Shown in pieces: positions 17,126-25,284 of a DNA stretch of 55,859 nt. This DNA comes from DASPWV01 sp046727855 (lineage in GTDB: Bacteria; Acidobacteriota; Vicinamibacteria; Vicinamibacterales; UBA2999), in the NCBI GenBank assembly GCA_046727855.1, contig JBKPDL010000047.1:1-55859 (forward strand), written 5' to 3'. Below the pieces are notes generated by a model. It was not told where the DNA came from. It saw only the letters and a list, made by a program, of their open reading frames with translations, and searched no databases. Position 1 is the stretch's first letter, and every line of letters begins with the position of its first letter. Both the position numbers and the translations under genes were made by a program.

Positions 17126-18097
17126 GTGAACAAGCTCTCGCGCCGCGACGCGCTTCACATCCTTGGAGCGGCCCCGCTGGGCGCCGCCCTCCGCTTCAGT
17201 GACTCGCAGCCCACGGTCGCGCCGTCCACGCCCGCGAAGCTGCAGGTTGGCCTCGTCTCGCGGCACCTGCAGTGGACGACGCTGGAAGACGCGATCGATC
17301 TCACGGCGCGCATGGGTTTCGACGCGATCGAGTGGAACGTCCGGACAGGCGGTCACATCGAGCCTGCACGCGTCGAGACTGAGCTGCGGCGCGCAGTGGA
17401 GCTCACCCGCAAGGCCGGCGTCGCCGTCACGATGATCACGACGTCGATTCAGGACGCGAAATCACCGTACGCCGAACCGATTCTACACACCGCGAGCGGG
17501 CTCGGTATCCGCTATTACCGCGGCGGGCAGTACTTCCGTTACGACTACGCGCGCGATCTCCGTCAACAACTCGAGGAGCTGAAGCCGCGCATCGCCACGG
17601 TCGCCGCGCTCAACGACAAGTACAACACCACGATCTGCTATCACACGCACTCTGCGCCAGGGAACATCGGCGGCAACGTTTGGGACTTCTGGGAGGTCAT
17701 TCGCGGTTTTGAGCCGCGGCTCGTTGGTCTCAACTACGATATTGGCCACGCGACCGCCCGCAATGGCGTTGGGTGGATAGACGCGGCGCAGGTCGCCTTG
17801 CCGTACATCGTGTCGCTCGCGATCAAGGACGTGCGTTGGTTCCGCGACGACAAAGGCGCCTGGCGCACCGAGTTCGTGCCCATAGGCGAAGGCATGATCG
17901 ATCTCAAGCGGATGTTCGAGCTGCTGAAGGCCGCGCGCTTTGCCGGGCCCATTAACATCCATCTCGAGCACGACAACCTCCTCGGCACCGACCTCGGCAC
18001 GTGGAAGCTCGACATGTCGCGGGAGCAGTTTGTCGCGATCGTCACGAAGGATCTGGAGGCTGTTCGCACCCACATGCGCGACGCTCAGATCTCTTGA
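17126..18097 (+). CDS. Tat-exported sugar phosphate isomerase/epimerase-like TIM-barrel protein
   Basis: A 323-residue protein of the xylose isomerase-like TIM-barrel superfamily (AP endonuclease 2 fold). It begins with GTG at 17126. The N-terminus has a twin-arginine signal (SRRDALHILGAAPLGAAL), so a folded, probably metal-bound enzyme is exported. Barrel features include MGFDAIEWNV, the metal-ligand-type stretch LNYDIGHATARNG and the C-terminal NIHLEHDN. Family members isomerise or epimerise sugars; the substrate is unknown. It is coupled to the PQQ-haem dehydrogenase (gap four bases) and convergent with the transporter gene, with one base between the stops. Confidence 0.87.
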   Translation: MNKLSRRDALHILGAAPLGAALRFSDSQPTVAPSTPAKLQVGLVSRHLQWTTLEDAIDLTARMGFDAIEWNVRTGGHIEPARVETELRRAVELTRKAGVAVTMITTSIQDAKSPYAEPILHTASGLGIRYYRGGQYFRYDYARDLRQQLEELKPRIATVAALNDKYNTTICYHTHSAPGNIGGNVWDFWEVIRGFEPRLVGLNYDIGHATARNGVGWIDAAQVALPYIVSLAIKDVRWFRDDKGAWRTEFVPIGEGMIDLKRMFELLKAARFAGPINIHLEHDNLLGTDLGTWKLDMSREQFVAIVTKDLEAVRTHMRDAQIS

Positions 18098-18098
18098 C

Positions 18099-19508
18099 CT
18101 ACGTCAGTCCGATAAGCGGCCCGATGCTCATGAGCACCGCTGTCATGACGATGACCCACGCGATGCTGATCACGATGCCGGGCAGCAGGAGATCGGTGAC
18201 GCCGTAGTATCCCTTTCCATAGGTGACGAGCATCACCGCATCGAGCGGCAGCAAGAACGCGCACGAGGCAGTAAACGCGACGGGCAAACCGTACAGCGCC
18301 GGGTTCTGACCCGTGGACTGCGCGAGGAGGACGATGGGCGGAATCAGCACGGCGTTGATCACCGGTGCAATCGGCAAAATGAGGTGGATGACCACCGTAA
18401 ACGCGCTAATCGCTGCGATGGCTGCCACTGGTGTCCACCCGCCGATATCGCTGAGCGAAACATCGACCAGCCACTTTGCCAGGCCGGTCTTTGCCGACGC
18501 TGCTCCCAAGGAGGTCACGCCGCCGATCATGATCAGCGCGTCCCATCCGACCCCGCGTTCAACCTCTTTCCACGACGTGAAGACGCCCATGAACGGGAAA
18601 AACATGACCGCGGCGCCAAACACCGCAACGGTGACAGTGTCGATAGCGGGGTGCCACGAGCTCAGCAGCCACAGCACGAGCATCGCCGCCATGACGAGGA
18701 GCACTCGAATCTCCGCTGCGCTCAGCGGGCCGCGCTGTTTTCGTTCGCTTACGACATCAACGGCTCCGGCTATTGACGTGATCTCCGGTGGATAAAACCA
18801 GGCAATGGTGACGGCCGCAATGGGAAGCATGATCGCGACCATGGGCAAACCGATCGCGGTCCAGAGGAGAAAAGGCACACGAACGCCGCTGCCTTGCTCG
18901 ATCAGAAACAAGCCGAGGATGTTGATCGAGCTGCCGGCCGGCGTGCCGACGCCTCCGATGAGGGAGGCGACCGGGATGCCGAGCATGAGCGCCTTGGCGA
19001 AACGCGACTCACCAGGGCGCAGCTTCAAGCGATCGAAGATGCCGAGCGCGATGGCCATGAAGATGGCGCACACGGGTACGTCCGACACGATGGTGGAAAG
19101 CGCACCGCAGCCACAGATGAGCGCGAACAGGACCCGGCGCGGATCGCCGCCGGCCTTGGCGAGGAGCCACAGCGCGAACCGGCGATCGAGCCCGGTGGAC
19201 GAAATCGCCTGTGCGATGACGAACATCACGAGCACGAAAAAGAAGACCGGGCTGATGAAACTGGCGAACGCCGCGGGCAGCTCAGCGAGGCCGAGCAACG
19301 GCTGCGTGATGACGACGAGCAGCGCTGTGACGGCAATGGGGACGGCTTCGGAGACCCAAAGCACGAGGGCGGCGGCAAACACCGCGGCCGTGCGCCAGGC
19401 CGGGGGCGAAAGTGTCGAGGGCGCAGGGGTCGCCAGCATGATCCCCAATATCACTGCGCTCGCGACGAGCCCGGTCAGGCGGCGCGCGCGCGCCGGATCA
19501 GAAGACAT
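18099..19508 (-). CDS. DASS/SLC13-family anion transporter
   Basis: A 469-residue polytopic inner-membrane protein with about 11-12 hydrophobic segments. The divalent-anion:Na+ symporter family is recognised from AVPIAVTALLVV, the GGVGTPAGSSINI loop and the second-half block LPIAPVINAVLIPP. The canonical Ser-Asn-Thr motifs that bind sodium are modified: VSDVP in the first repeat and INAVL in the second. Substrate and coupling ion may therefore differ from dicarboxylate/Na+. A GGAGG lies six bases before ATG 19508. It is divergent from the pca operon, so uptake of an aromatic or organic acid feeding that pathway is plausible but unproven. Confidence 0.85.
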   Translation of the reverse strand: MSSDPARARRLTGLVASAVILGIMLATPAPSTLSPPAWRTAAVFAAALVLWVSEAVPIAVTALLVVITQPLLGLAELPAAFASFISPVFFFVLVMFVIAQAISSTGLDRRFALWLLAKAGGDPRRVLFALICGCGALSTIVSDVPVCAIFMAIALGIFDRLKLRPGESRFAKALMLGIPVASLIGGVGTPAGSSINILGLFLIEQGSGVRVPFLLWTAIGLPMVAIMLPIAAVTIAWFYPPEITSIAGAVDVVSERKQRGPLSAAEIRVLLVMAAMLVLWLLSSWHPAIDTVTVAVFGAAVMFFPFMGVFTSWKEVERGVGWDALIMIGGVTSLGAASAKTGLAKWLVDVSLSDIGGWTPVAAIAAISAFTVVIHLILPIAPVINAVLIPPIVLLAQSTGQNPALYGLPVAFTASCAFLLPLDAVMLVTYGKGYYGVTDLLLPGIVISIAWVIVMTAVLMSIGPLIGLT

Positions 19509-19688
19509 GCTTTACCTCCGCAATTCACTTGAGCGCACGAGCATGGCATCGTGGCAATGCGGCGATAGCGGCCGAAAGGCACTGTTCGAGCGTTTCTCGC
19601 GCCGTTGGCGCCAGCAACTCGAGTGAGCGCTGGGGTTAGAGTACGCGAGAACGTGTATTACGATGCCGACACAGTGACGCGCAACACC

Positions 19689-20384
19689 ATGGCGAGCCTA
19701 AGGCGGCCGGCGCGCGGAGTGCATCCGCCCGATGACTCGCCTTCGTATCGATCGACGATACTGCGGCATCCGAAACAACCCTTGATTGTGCTGCCGCATA
19801 CGCTGGCTGAACTCTCGGGACCGGTATTCGGCCGCGACGCGATCGGACCGCTGGATCACGATCTCACTCGCCAATTCCAGGGCGCCCCTCTCGGCCAGCG
19901 CATCATCATCAAAGGACGGGTGCGCGACGAGGACGGACGGCCGGTGCGCAACACGTTGATAGAGGTGTGGCAGGCCAACGCGGCCGGCCGGTATCGTCAC
20001 CCCGCCGATCAGACCAACGCGCCACTGGATCCGAACTTCGCAGGCGCGGGGCGCACGATGACCGACGAAGAGGGCCGATACTGCATCGTCACGATTAAGC
20101 CTGGCCCCTATCCCTGGCGCAATCACCACAATGCATGGCGTCCGGCACACGTTCACTTCTCGCTGTTCGGCGAATGCCTGGCAACGCGGCTGGTCACGCA
20201 GATGTACTTCGAAGGGGACCCGTTGCTGCCGCTCGATCCGATCTTCAACTCCATCCCCGATGCCGCCGCGCGGCAACGCCTGGTGGCGCCATTCGACTTG
20301 TCGCTGACCGAGCCGGAGTTCGCGCACGGTTATCGTTTCGACATCGTGTTACGCGGCCGCGAGGAGACGCCGTGGCAGAAGTGA
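19689..20384 (+). CDS. pcaH: Protocatechuate 3,4-dioxygenase beta subunit
   Basis: A 231-residue intradiol dioxygenase subunit that opens the ring of protocatechuate with O2 to 3-carboxy-cis,cis-muconate. The non-haem Fe(III) ligands are all visible: Tyr in GRYRHP, Tyr in PGPYPWRN, and the two His in RPAHVHF. VEVWQANA-like IEVWQANAAG and the C-terminal YRFDIVLRG complete the match. The ORF is open upstream to 19605; ATG 19689 is chosen because it leaves 26 residues before LRHP, like characterised PcaH. No clear ribosome-binding site precedes it, so GTG 19623 remains possible. First gene of pcaHGBD(C), each overlapping the next. Confidence 0.93.
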   Translation: MASLRRPARGVHPPDDSPSYRSTILRHPKQPLIVLPHTLAELSGPVFGRDAIGPLDHDLTRQFQGAPLGQRIIIKGRVRDEDGRPVRNTLIEVWQANAAGRYRHPADQTNAPLDPNFAGAGRTMTDEEGRYCIVTIKPGPYPWRNHHNAWRPAHVHFSLFGECLATRLVTQMYFEGDPLLPLDPIFNSIPDAAARQRLVAPFDLSLTEPEFAHGYRFDIVLRGREETPWQK

Positions 20385-20845
20385 AGCAAGGGCTCACACC
20401 GTTTCAAACGGCGGGCCCGTTCCTCTCGATTGGCCTCCGCGCCGGGCAGGCCGGCGTCGACGAGAATACGGCAGTTGATCGCGTGGTGATCAGCGGCTGT
20501 CTTCTCGACGGCGCCAGAGAGGGGATCGAGGATGGCGCGTTGGAGTTCTGGCAACCGGAGCTGCGCGCGTTTTGCCGTGTCTTGACGGGCCTTGATGGCG
20601 GTTACCACGTTGAACTTGCCCGCTCTACCTATGTCGCTGTCCTCGTCGTTGGCCGCGGCATTCTCACGCGGTATTACACCCGCATCTATTTCGACGATGC
20701 GCCGGATCTCGATCGCGATGCCGTGTTGCAGCTTGTCGCTGATGGCCGCCGAAAGACGCTGCTCGCGCGGAAGATCGACGACTGCCGCTATCATTTCGAT
20801 GTGATTCTGCAGGGAGCGGACGAGACCGTCTTCTTCGATGTCTGA
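20372..20845 (+). CDS. pcaG: Protocatechuate 3,4-dioxygenase alpha subunit (short form)
   Basis: A 157-residue alpha subunit, recognised by LTPFQTAGPFLSIGL at the start, LEFWQPE in the middle and the C-terminal TRIYFDD, RKTLLARK and GADETVFFDV. It is clearly shorter than the roughly 200 residues usual for PcaG. The missing part is central, between the WQ strand and the TRxYF block, where the region before the IKPG-like and PHI-like segments is condensed. The alpha subunit does not carry the iron, so activity with PcaH may remain. GTG 20372 overlaps the end of pcaH by 13 bases; the ORF is open further upstream, but that part lies inside pcaH. Confidence 0.87.
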   Translation: MAEVKQGLTPFQTAGPFLSIGLRAGQAGVDENTAVDRVVISGCLLDGAREGIEDGALEFWQPELRAFCRVLTGLDGGYHVELARSTYVAVLVVGRGILTRYYTRIYFDDAPDLDRDAVLQLVADGRRKTLLARKIDDCRYHFDVILQGADETVFFDV

Positions 20846-22181
20846 CGGCGGCCGCCTTTACAGCGAGCTTTTCGGTGACGCCGCGGTCTCGGCGCAATTG
20901 TCCGACTCGGCGACGATCCAGGCGATGCTCGATGTGGAAGTGGCGCTCGCCGCGGTGCAAGCCGATCGCGGAATCATCCCCCCGCGCAGCGCCGACGCGA
21001 TTGCGGCTGCCGCACGAGCGGAGGACGTCGACCTGCCCGCGCTTGCTCGGCAGGCGGTCTCTGCGGGAAACGTCGCGATCCCGTTGATTGCCGATCTGCG
21101 CCGGCGGGTAGCACTCATCGATCGCTCGGCAGCGACGTGGGTGCACTTCGGCGCCACCAGTCAGGACATCATCGATACGGCTTTGGTGCTGCAGTTTCGC
21201 GCCGCTGTACCACGCGTGCGCGCCAGGCTCGATGCCGCGGCAAAGACGGCGCGCACGCTGGCGTCCGCACATGCGCACACCGTTATGGCGGGACGTACGT
21301 GGCTGCGCCACGCGACGCCGATCACCTTCGGCCTTACCGCAGCGGGTTGGGCTGATGCACTCCGGCGCGTCTTCGTTCGACTTGGCAGTGCGCTCGATGA
21401 CGTCTCTGTGTTGCAACTAGGCGGCGCGACCGGCAGCCTGGCGGGATTGGGTGACCAGGCGATCGCCATTGGCGACGCCGTTGCGGCCCGGCTCGGCCTT
21501 GCCAATCCCACGATGCCGTGGCATACGCACCGCGATCGCGTTGCGTCACTCGCATGCGCGCTTGGCGTCGTCTGCGGCGTTCTGGGCAAGATCGCGCGGG
21601 ACGTGGCGCTGCTCAGTCAAACCGAGATCGGAGAACTCGGCCTTGCTGGCGGTGGGGGATCGTCGGCGATGCCGCACAAGCGGAACCCGGTGGAATGTGC
21701 GCTCGCGATTGCTGCCGCAATTCGAGCACCGGGTCTCGTCGCCACGGTGTTATCCGCGATGGCGCAAGAGCACGAGCGCGGTCTGGGTGGGTGGCCGGCC
21801 GAATGGCAGACGCTGACCGAACTGGTGTCGATCACAGCGGGAAGCGCGCGCGCCGTGGAAACGATGCTGGCAACCATCGAAGTGCATCCCGAGCGCATGC
21901 GCACAAATCTGCAGATGAGTCAGGGCGTGATCATGTCGGAGGCGGTGACGCTGGCGTTGGCGACCATCATCGGACGTGAAAGGGCGCACGAGCATGTCGC
22001 GCGTGCCGCAGCGGAGGTTGACAACACCGGGAAGTCGTTTCTCGATGCGCTCTCCGCCGATCCGGCGATCGTCGACGCCCTTGATCGCGCGACGTTGGAG
22101 CGACTACTCGATCCCGCACAGTACCTCGGCGCGGCGCCTGAACTGATCGCCCGGGTCCAGCGCGCCGCGGAGACAGGGTGA
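20838..22181 (+). CDS. pcaB: 3-carboxy-cis,cis-muconate cycloisomerase
   Basis: A 447-residue member of the fumarase/aspartase superfamily that closes 3-carboxymuconate to gamma-carboxymuconolactone. The superfamily signature is GGGGSSAMPHKRNPVE, and the first conserved region is HFGATSQDIIDTALVLQ. Length and order match PcaB. It starts eight bases inside pcaG and ends four bases inside pcaD, so it is translationally coupled in the protocatechuate operon. Confidence 0.93.
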   Translation: MSDGGRLYSELFGDAAVSAQLSDSATIQAMLDVEVALAAVQADRGIIPPRSADAIAAAARAEDVDLPALARQAVSAGNVAIPLIADLRRRVALIDRSAATWVHFGATSQDIIDTALVLQFRAAVPRVRARLDAAAKTARTLASAHAHTVMAGRTWLRHATPITFGLTAAGWADALRRVFVRLGSALDDVSVLQLGGATGSLAGLGDQAIAIGDAVAARLGLANPTMPWHTHRDRVASLACALGVVCGVLGKIARDVALLSQTEIGELGLAGGGGSSAMPHKRNPVECALAIAAAIRAPGLVATVLSAMAQEHERGLGGWPAEWQTLTELVSITAGSARAVETMLATIEVHPERMRTNLQMSQGVIMSEAVTLALATIIGRERAHEHVARAAAEVDNTGKSFLDALSADPAIVDALDRATLERLLDPAQYLGAAPELIARVQRAAETG

Positions 22182-22969
22182 TTGAAGCGTTCAACGCCGA
22201 GGCGCGACTTGCCGGCGACGTCAAGGGTCCGGCGGGCGCCCCGGCGCTGCTGCTGCTTCATTCTCTGGGTACCACCCGCGAATTGTGGGCGCCGCAATTG
22301 CCCGAATTCGTGCGGCATTTTCAGGTCATCCGAGCTGACCTGCGTGGCCACGGCCAGTCTTCGGTTCTCGCTGGCGATTACTCGATAGACGAACTTGGCA
22401 AAGACGCGCTTGCGATACTGGATGCCGCCGGTGTGCGGCGTGCCAACGTGTGTGGGTTATCGATTGGTGGCGTTATGGCGATGTGGCTTGCACGCTACGC
22501 CAGCGATCGCGTCGATAAGATCGTCCTTGCCAATACCAGCGCGCGTATCGGTACCGTGCAGAGCTGGAGCGATCGTATTGCGCTTGTGCGCAGCCAGGGG
22601 TTGGCGCCGCTGGCATCGACGCTGCGCGGCCGCTGGTTCACCGAGTCCTATTGCGATCGACATCCGGCGGTGATGCAGTCGTATGTCGCGATGCTGCTGG
22701 CGACCGAGCCGCAGGGCTATATCGCCTGCGCCGCGGCTCTTCGCGACGCCGATCTCTCGAGCGAACTCTCGCACATCTCCGCGCCCGCGCTCGTGATCGC
22801 TGGCGACCACGATCCGGCCACCACGGTTGCTGATGCAGAACGGTTGCGCGACGGATTGCCGCGGGCCAGGCTGGTCCGCCTCCCGGCGGCGCATTTATCC
22901 AATGTCGAACAACCGGACGCCTTTAGCGCCGCGATGCTCGATGTTCTGAACGGAGATCGCCATGGATGA
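22178..22969 (+). CDS. pcaD: 3-oxoadipate enol-lactonase
   Basis: A 263-residue alpha/beta hydrolase that opens 3-oxoadipate enol-lactone to 3-oxoadipate. The nucleophile elbow is GLSIGG (Ser), with the acid in AGDHDPA and the histidine in PAAHLSN; the oxyanion segment is LHSLGTT. It starts with GTG overlapping the pcaB stop by four bases. Later steps (pcaIJ, pcaF) are not in the window. The pca context decides the name over generic hydrolases. Confidence 0.9.
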   Translation: MIEAFNAEARLAGDVKGPAGAPALLLLHSLGTTRELWAPQLPEFVRHFQVIRADLRGHGQSSVLAGDYSIDELGKDALAILDAAGVRRANVCGLSIGGVMAMWLARYASDRVDKIVLANTSARIGTVQSWSDRIALVRSQGLAPLASTLRGRWFTESYCDRHPAVMQSYVAMLLATEPQGYIACAAALRDADLSSELSHISAPALVIAGDHDPATTVADAERLRDGLPRARLVRLPAAHLSNVEQPDAFSAAMLDVLNGDRHG

Positions 22970-23216
22970 TGCAACACGCCGCGAAGTCGGCCTGAAGGTA
23001 CGCCGCGAGGTGCTCGGCGGCGATCACGTCGCGCGAGCGCTCGCAAAGACCACCCCGCTGACCGAGGACTTTCAGGATCTCATCACGCGATACGCCTGGG
23101 GCGAGATCTGGACGCGTCCCGGCCTCGACCGGCGCACGCGGCGCCTGATGGTGCTGAGCACGACGATCGCGCTCGGTCGCTGGGAAGAGTTCCGCATGCA
23201 CGCCGCTGCGGCGCTG
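22962..23216 (+). pseudogene. pcaC: 4-carboxymuconolactone decarboxylase, truncated
   Basis: The first 85 codons match PcaC: the FQDLITRYAWGEIWTRPGLD segment, TRRLMVLSTTIALGR and EEFRMHAAAAL. Full proteins have about 125-130 residues. Here the homology stops after HAAAAL at about 23216, and the frame continues without similarity to 23756 across a large hairpin and the antisense end of another gene. None of the three frames after the break restores the family C-terminus. Loss by deletion or rearrangement is likely, so decarboxylation must come from another gene or a PcaL-type fusion elsewhere. The start overlaps pcaD by eight bases. Confidence 0.8.
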
Positions 23217-23262
23217 CACTCGAGCAAGAAACAACGCGTTCTCGCGATGCGGCGTCTGACAG

Positions 23263-23319
23263 AACCAGCCAAGGGCCCTGCCCTTGATATCCGGCTAACT
23301 TCGCGGCCCTTGGCTAGTT
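23263..23319. terminator. Long inverted repeat after the pca operon
   Basis: AACCAGCCAAGGGCC (23263-23277) and GGCCCTTGGCTAGTT (23305-23319) pair in 14 of 15 positions around a 27-base loop. It lies between the truncated pcaC and the convergent membrane-protein gene. No U-tract follows (TTCGTTCTTCG instead), so it is a terminator-like or repeat-derived hairpin and not a classical Rho-independent terminator. It marks the point where pcaC homology has been lost. Confidence 0.5.
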
Positions 23320-23342
23320 CTTCGTTCTTCGTTCCTACACGA

Positions 23343-24053
23343 CTATCGTCGGCGAATCGCGAGGGATTGACCAGTTGGGGTCAAGTGGCGCAACGTGGCG
23401 CCGCCGACCATCAATCCGAGCGTGCGTGCATCGTTGGCCGAGGGCTGGCGCACGGGAGCGCTGATCGTCAGCACGTTGAGACCAACGTTTATGGCTTCTG
23501 GCACCAGCCACCACGAGCATCCACCGGCCCCGCGCTGGCAGCTTGCAGCCACGCCGTTGAGCGTCACGCCGCGTGCCTCACGTTCGCCAGCGGCGGCATC
23601 GTGGATCTCAAGCGTCAACGCGAGCGGTACGCGCGCCACCGCGAGAAACCGCAGTTCGGCGGATGGCGCCGCGGTCCAGCGAAACGGCGCCTCGCGCGAT
23701 CCTCGGGGCATGTGCCAGCCGCGGCCGACCGGAGCAGCCGATCGAAGGTTGAATGACACGTCGCGCGGCGCTTCGGGATAGCCGACCACGGGTATCCCTT
23801 CGGACGCGTGACAGACTTTCACCTCGCCGGCAAAGCGACCGGTGTCGATCCGCGCCATGACCGTTTGCGGCGGCGAGTCAAATGCCAACGCAAGCGTACC
23901 GGACTGCAGTTCGACATGTTCGACGAACAGCCGCGCGATGTAATTCGTGGTCGTTGGCAGGAGCGTGAGCGGGATGTCGTCCTTCAACACGAAGTCGAGA
24001 AAGAGTCGGTGGTGAGCCGGATTGGTGAGGTCAAAGCCAATCGCCGGTATCCG
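23343..24053 (-). CDS. C-terminal part of a frameshifted membrane protein
   Basis: An open frame of about 236 codons with no usable upstream start of its own (the first GTG is at 23990). The conceptual sequence from 24053 (RIPAIGFDLTNPAHH) looks coding and runs smoothly into VLKDDIPLTLLPTTTNYIARL, which would be cut in the middle if translation began at 23990. It overlaps the upstream gene by about 70 bases in another frame. The best reading is that this is the C-terminal extracytoplasmic domain of the protein encoded at 23984-25273, separated by a one-base indel near 24055. I do not recognise the domain. Confidence 0.6.
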   Translation of the reverse strand, partial: RIPAIGFDLTNPAHHRLFLDFVLKDDIPLTLLPTTTNYIARLFVEHVELQSGTLALAFDSPPQTVMARIDTGRFAGEVKVCHASEGIPVVGYPEAPRDVSFNLRSAAPVGRGWHMPRGSREAPFRWTAAPSAELRFLAVARVPLALTLEIHDAAAGEREARGVTLNGVAASCQRGAGGCSWWLVPEAINVGLNVLTISAPVRQPSANDARTLGLMVGGATLRHLTPTGQSLAIRRR

Positions 24054-25273
24054 TCACGCGCGCGCAACGACCAGCCCATCTGCTCGACCAAGGTGCCACG
24101 CGGCATGACGACCCAGAAGATGGCATGCCGTCCCGTGGCACCTCTCGAGAACACCGCGCTCAACTGGCCCTCGGCTGCGAGCGCGGTCACGTTTCGCCAC
24201 AGAGGCGTGAGCGGCCGACAACCGGGTGCGGCAAGCGCACGCCACAGAACAGGTTGCGTGGCCGGCTTCGGCGGATCCACGGGTCCTGCCCAGATGCCGC
24301 GGTTTTGCATGGTTCGCGCGCCCTCGGCGAAGGCGTAGGTGGCGCGCGACGCGATCACGTCACTCAACTGATCGCTTGCGGCATCGACGACCTGAAGCGA
24401 CGAATCGCGCCTTCGCTCCCCGGCGGTCCAAAGCCGTACGAGGAGATCGTGGGCGCGATCTTCCGCGGCAACGGCTGCCGGCCACTCCATTTCGTCGAGC
24501 GCGCGCACGACAAGATGCGGCGGCGTCCTTGATACGGGTGTGCCCAGGGGCATTGACGCTGCGCCGGCCGCGTGCATGACGGGCACCAGCGCGAGAAGGA
24601 GCGTCGTCATCACGCGCGCGGCCCACCGCGACTGCGAAACAATGATGGCGCGTGCTGCGTGAGCGGCCAACCACCACAACACAAACGCGAGAGCGACCAG
24701 CGTCAATCGTCCATCGAACGTCGGGAAGATGAACACGGCGACCGGCGAGGCGGCCGCGACGAGCCAGGCAGTCCGCGTGTGGGCGGAACGTGGGCTGCGC
24801 AGTGTTTCAAACACCGCAAGAACCGGGACGATGATGCCGGTGAAGGCTCGAAGCGTGCGCACCGCGTCTTTCATCATCACGCGCACATCGAGCGACGCAT
24901 TCAACTGGCACCTGGGAGCAGCCACGAGCAGAATCGCTGCTGTCCCGATTACGACGATCGCAATACGCAGCCAATCTCTCGACGTCTCACGTGCCGCAAT
25001 CTGTTTCCACGGGAGAAAAGGCGCGAGTGCGAGCACGAGCGGCGGATGCACGGCCACCGCGGCGAGCACCACGGCGGCGCCGGCGTTCGCACGCCGCGCC
25101 CTCCGCACCCACAACGCCAGCAGCGACACGAGCAGCACCGGCAAAACAAACGCAAGCTGCGCACCGATCGGCGAGAGCCATGGCAATCGATCGAGCGGGC
25201 TGCGTGAAAGCACGAACCACGCTACGCGATCGAGGCCGGACGGACAGCCGGCCAGAAACGGCGCTGATATCAT
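23984..25273 (-). CDS. Polytopic membrane protein, N-terminal part (possible frameshift at its end)
   Basis: A 429-residue frame with about 8 hydrophobic segments in its first 250 residues (LAFVLPVLLVSLLALWV, IAIVVIGTAAILLVA, LTLVALAFVLWWLAA), then a soluble part containing AIFWVVMPRGTLVEQMGW. The layout resembles bacterial GT-C-type glycosyltransferases or mannosyltransferases, but no catalytic motif is identifiable. The last 20 codons (from RRLALTSP) look non-coding, while another frame carries a plausible continuation (see 23343-24053), so the intact gene would encode about 640 residues. It starts 11 bases from the divergent membrane protein at 25285. Confidence 0.6.
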   Translation of the reverse strand: MISAPFLAGCPSGLDRVAWFVLSRSPLDRLPWLSPIGAQLAFVLPVLLVSLLALWVRRARRANAGAAVVLAAVAVHPPLVLALAPFLPWKQIAARETSRDWLRIAIVVIGTAAILLVAAPRCQLNASLDVRVMMKDAVRTLRAFTGIIVPVLAVFETLRSPRSAHTRTAWLVAAASPVAVFIFPTFDGRLTLVALAFVLWWLAAHAARAIIVSQSRWAARVMTTLLLALVPVMHAAGAASMPLGTPVSRTPPHLVVRALDEMEWPAAVAAEDRAHDLLVRLWTAGERRRDSSLQVVDAASDQLSDVIASRATYAFAEGARTMQNRGIWAGPVDPPKPATQPVLWRALAAPGCRPLTPLWRNVTALAAEGQLSAVFSRGATGRHAIFWVVMPRGTLVEQMGWSLRARDGYRRLALTSPIRLTTDSFSTSC

Positions 25274-25284
25274 TTGCGAGCATC

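Noticed and set aside
22962..23756. A 264-residue fusion protein starting with PcaC
   Set aside because: Homology ends at codon 85; the rest crosses a hairpin and runs antisense to another gene.
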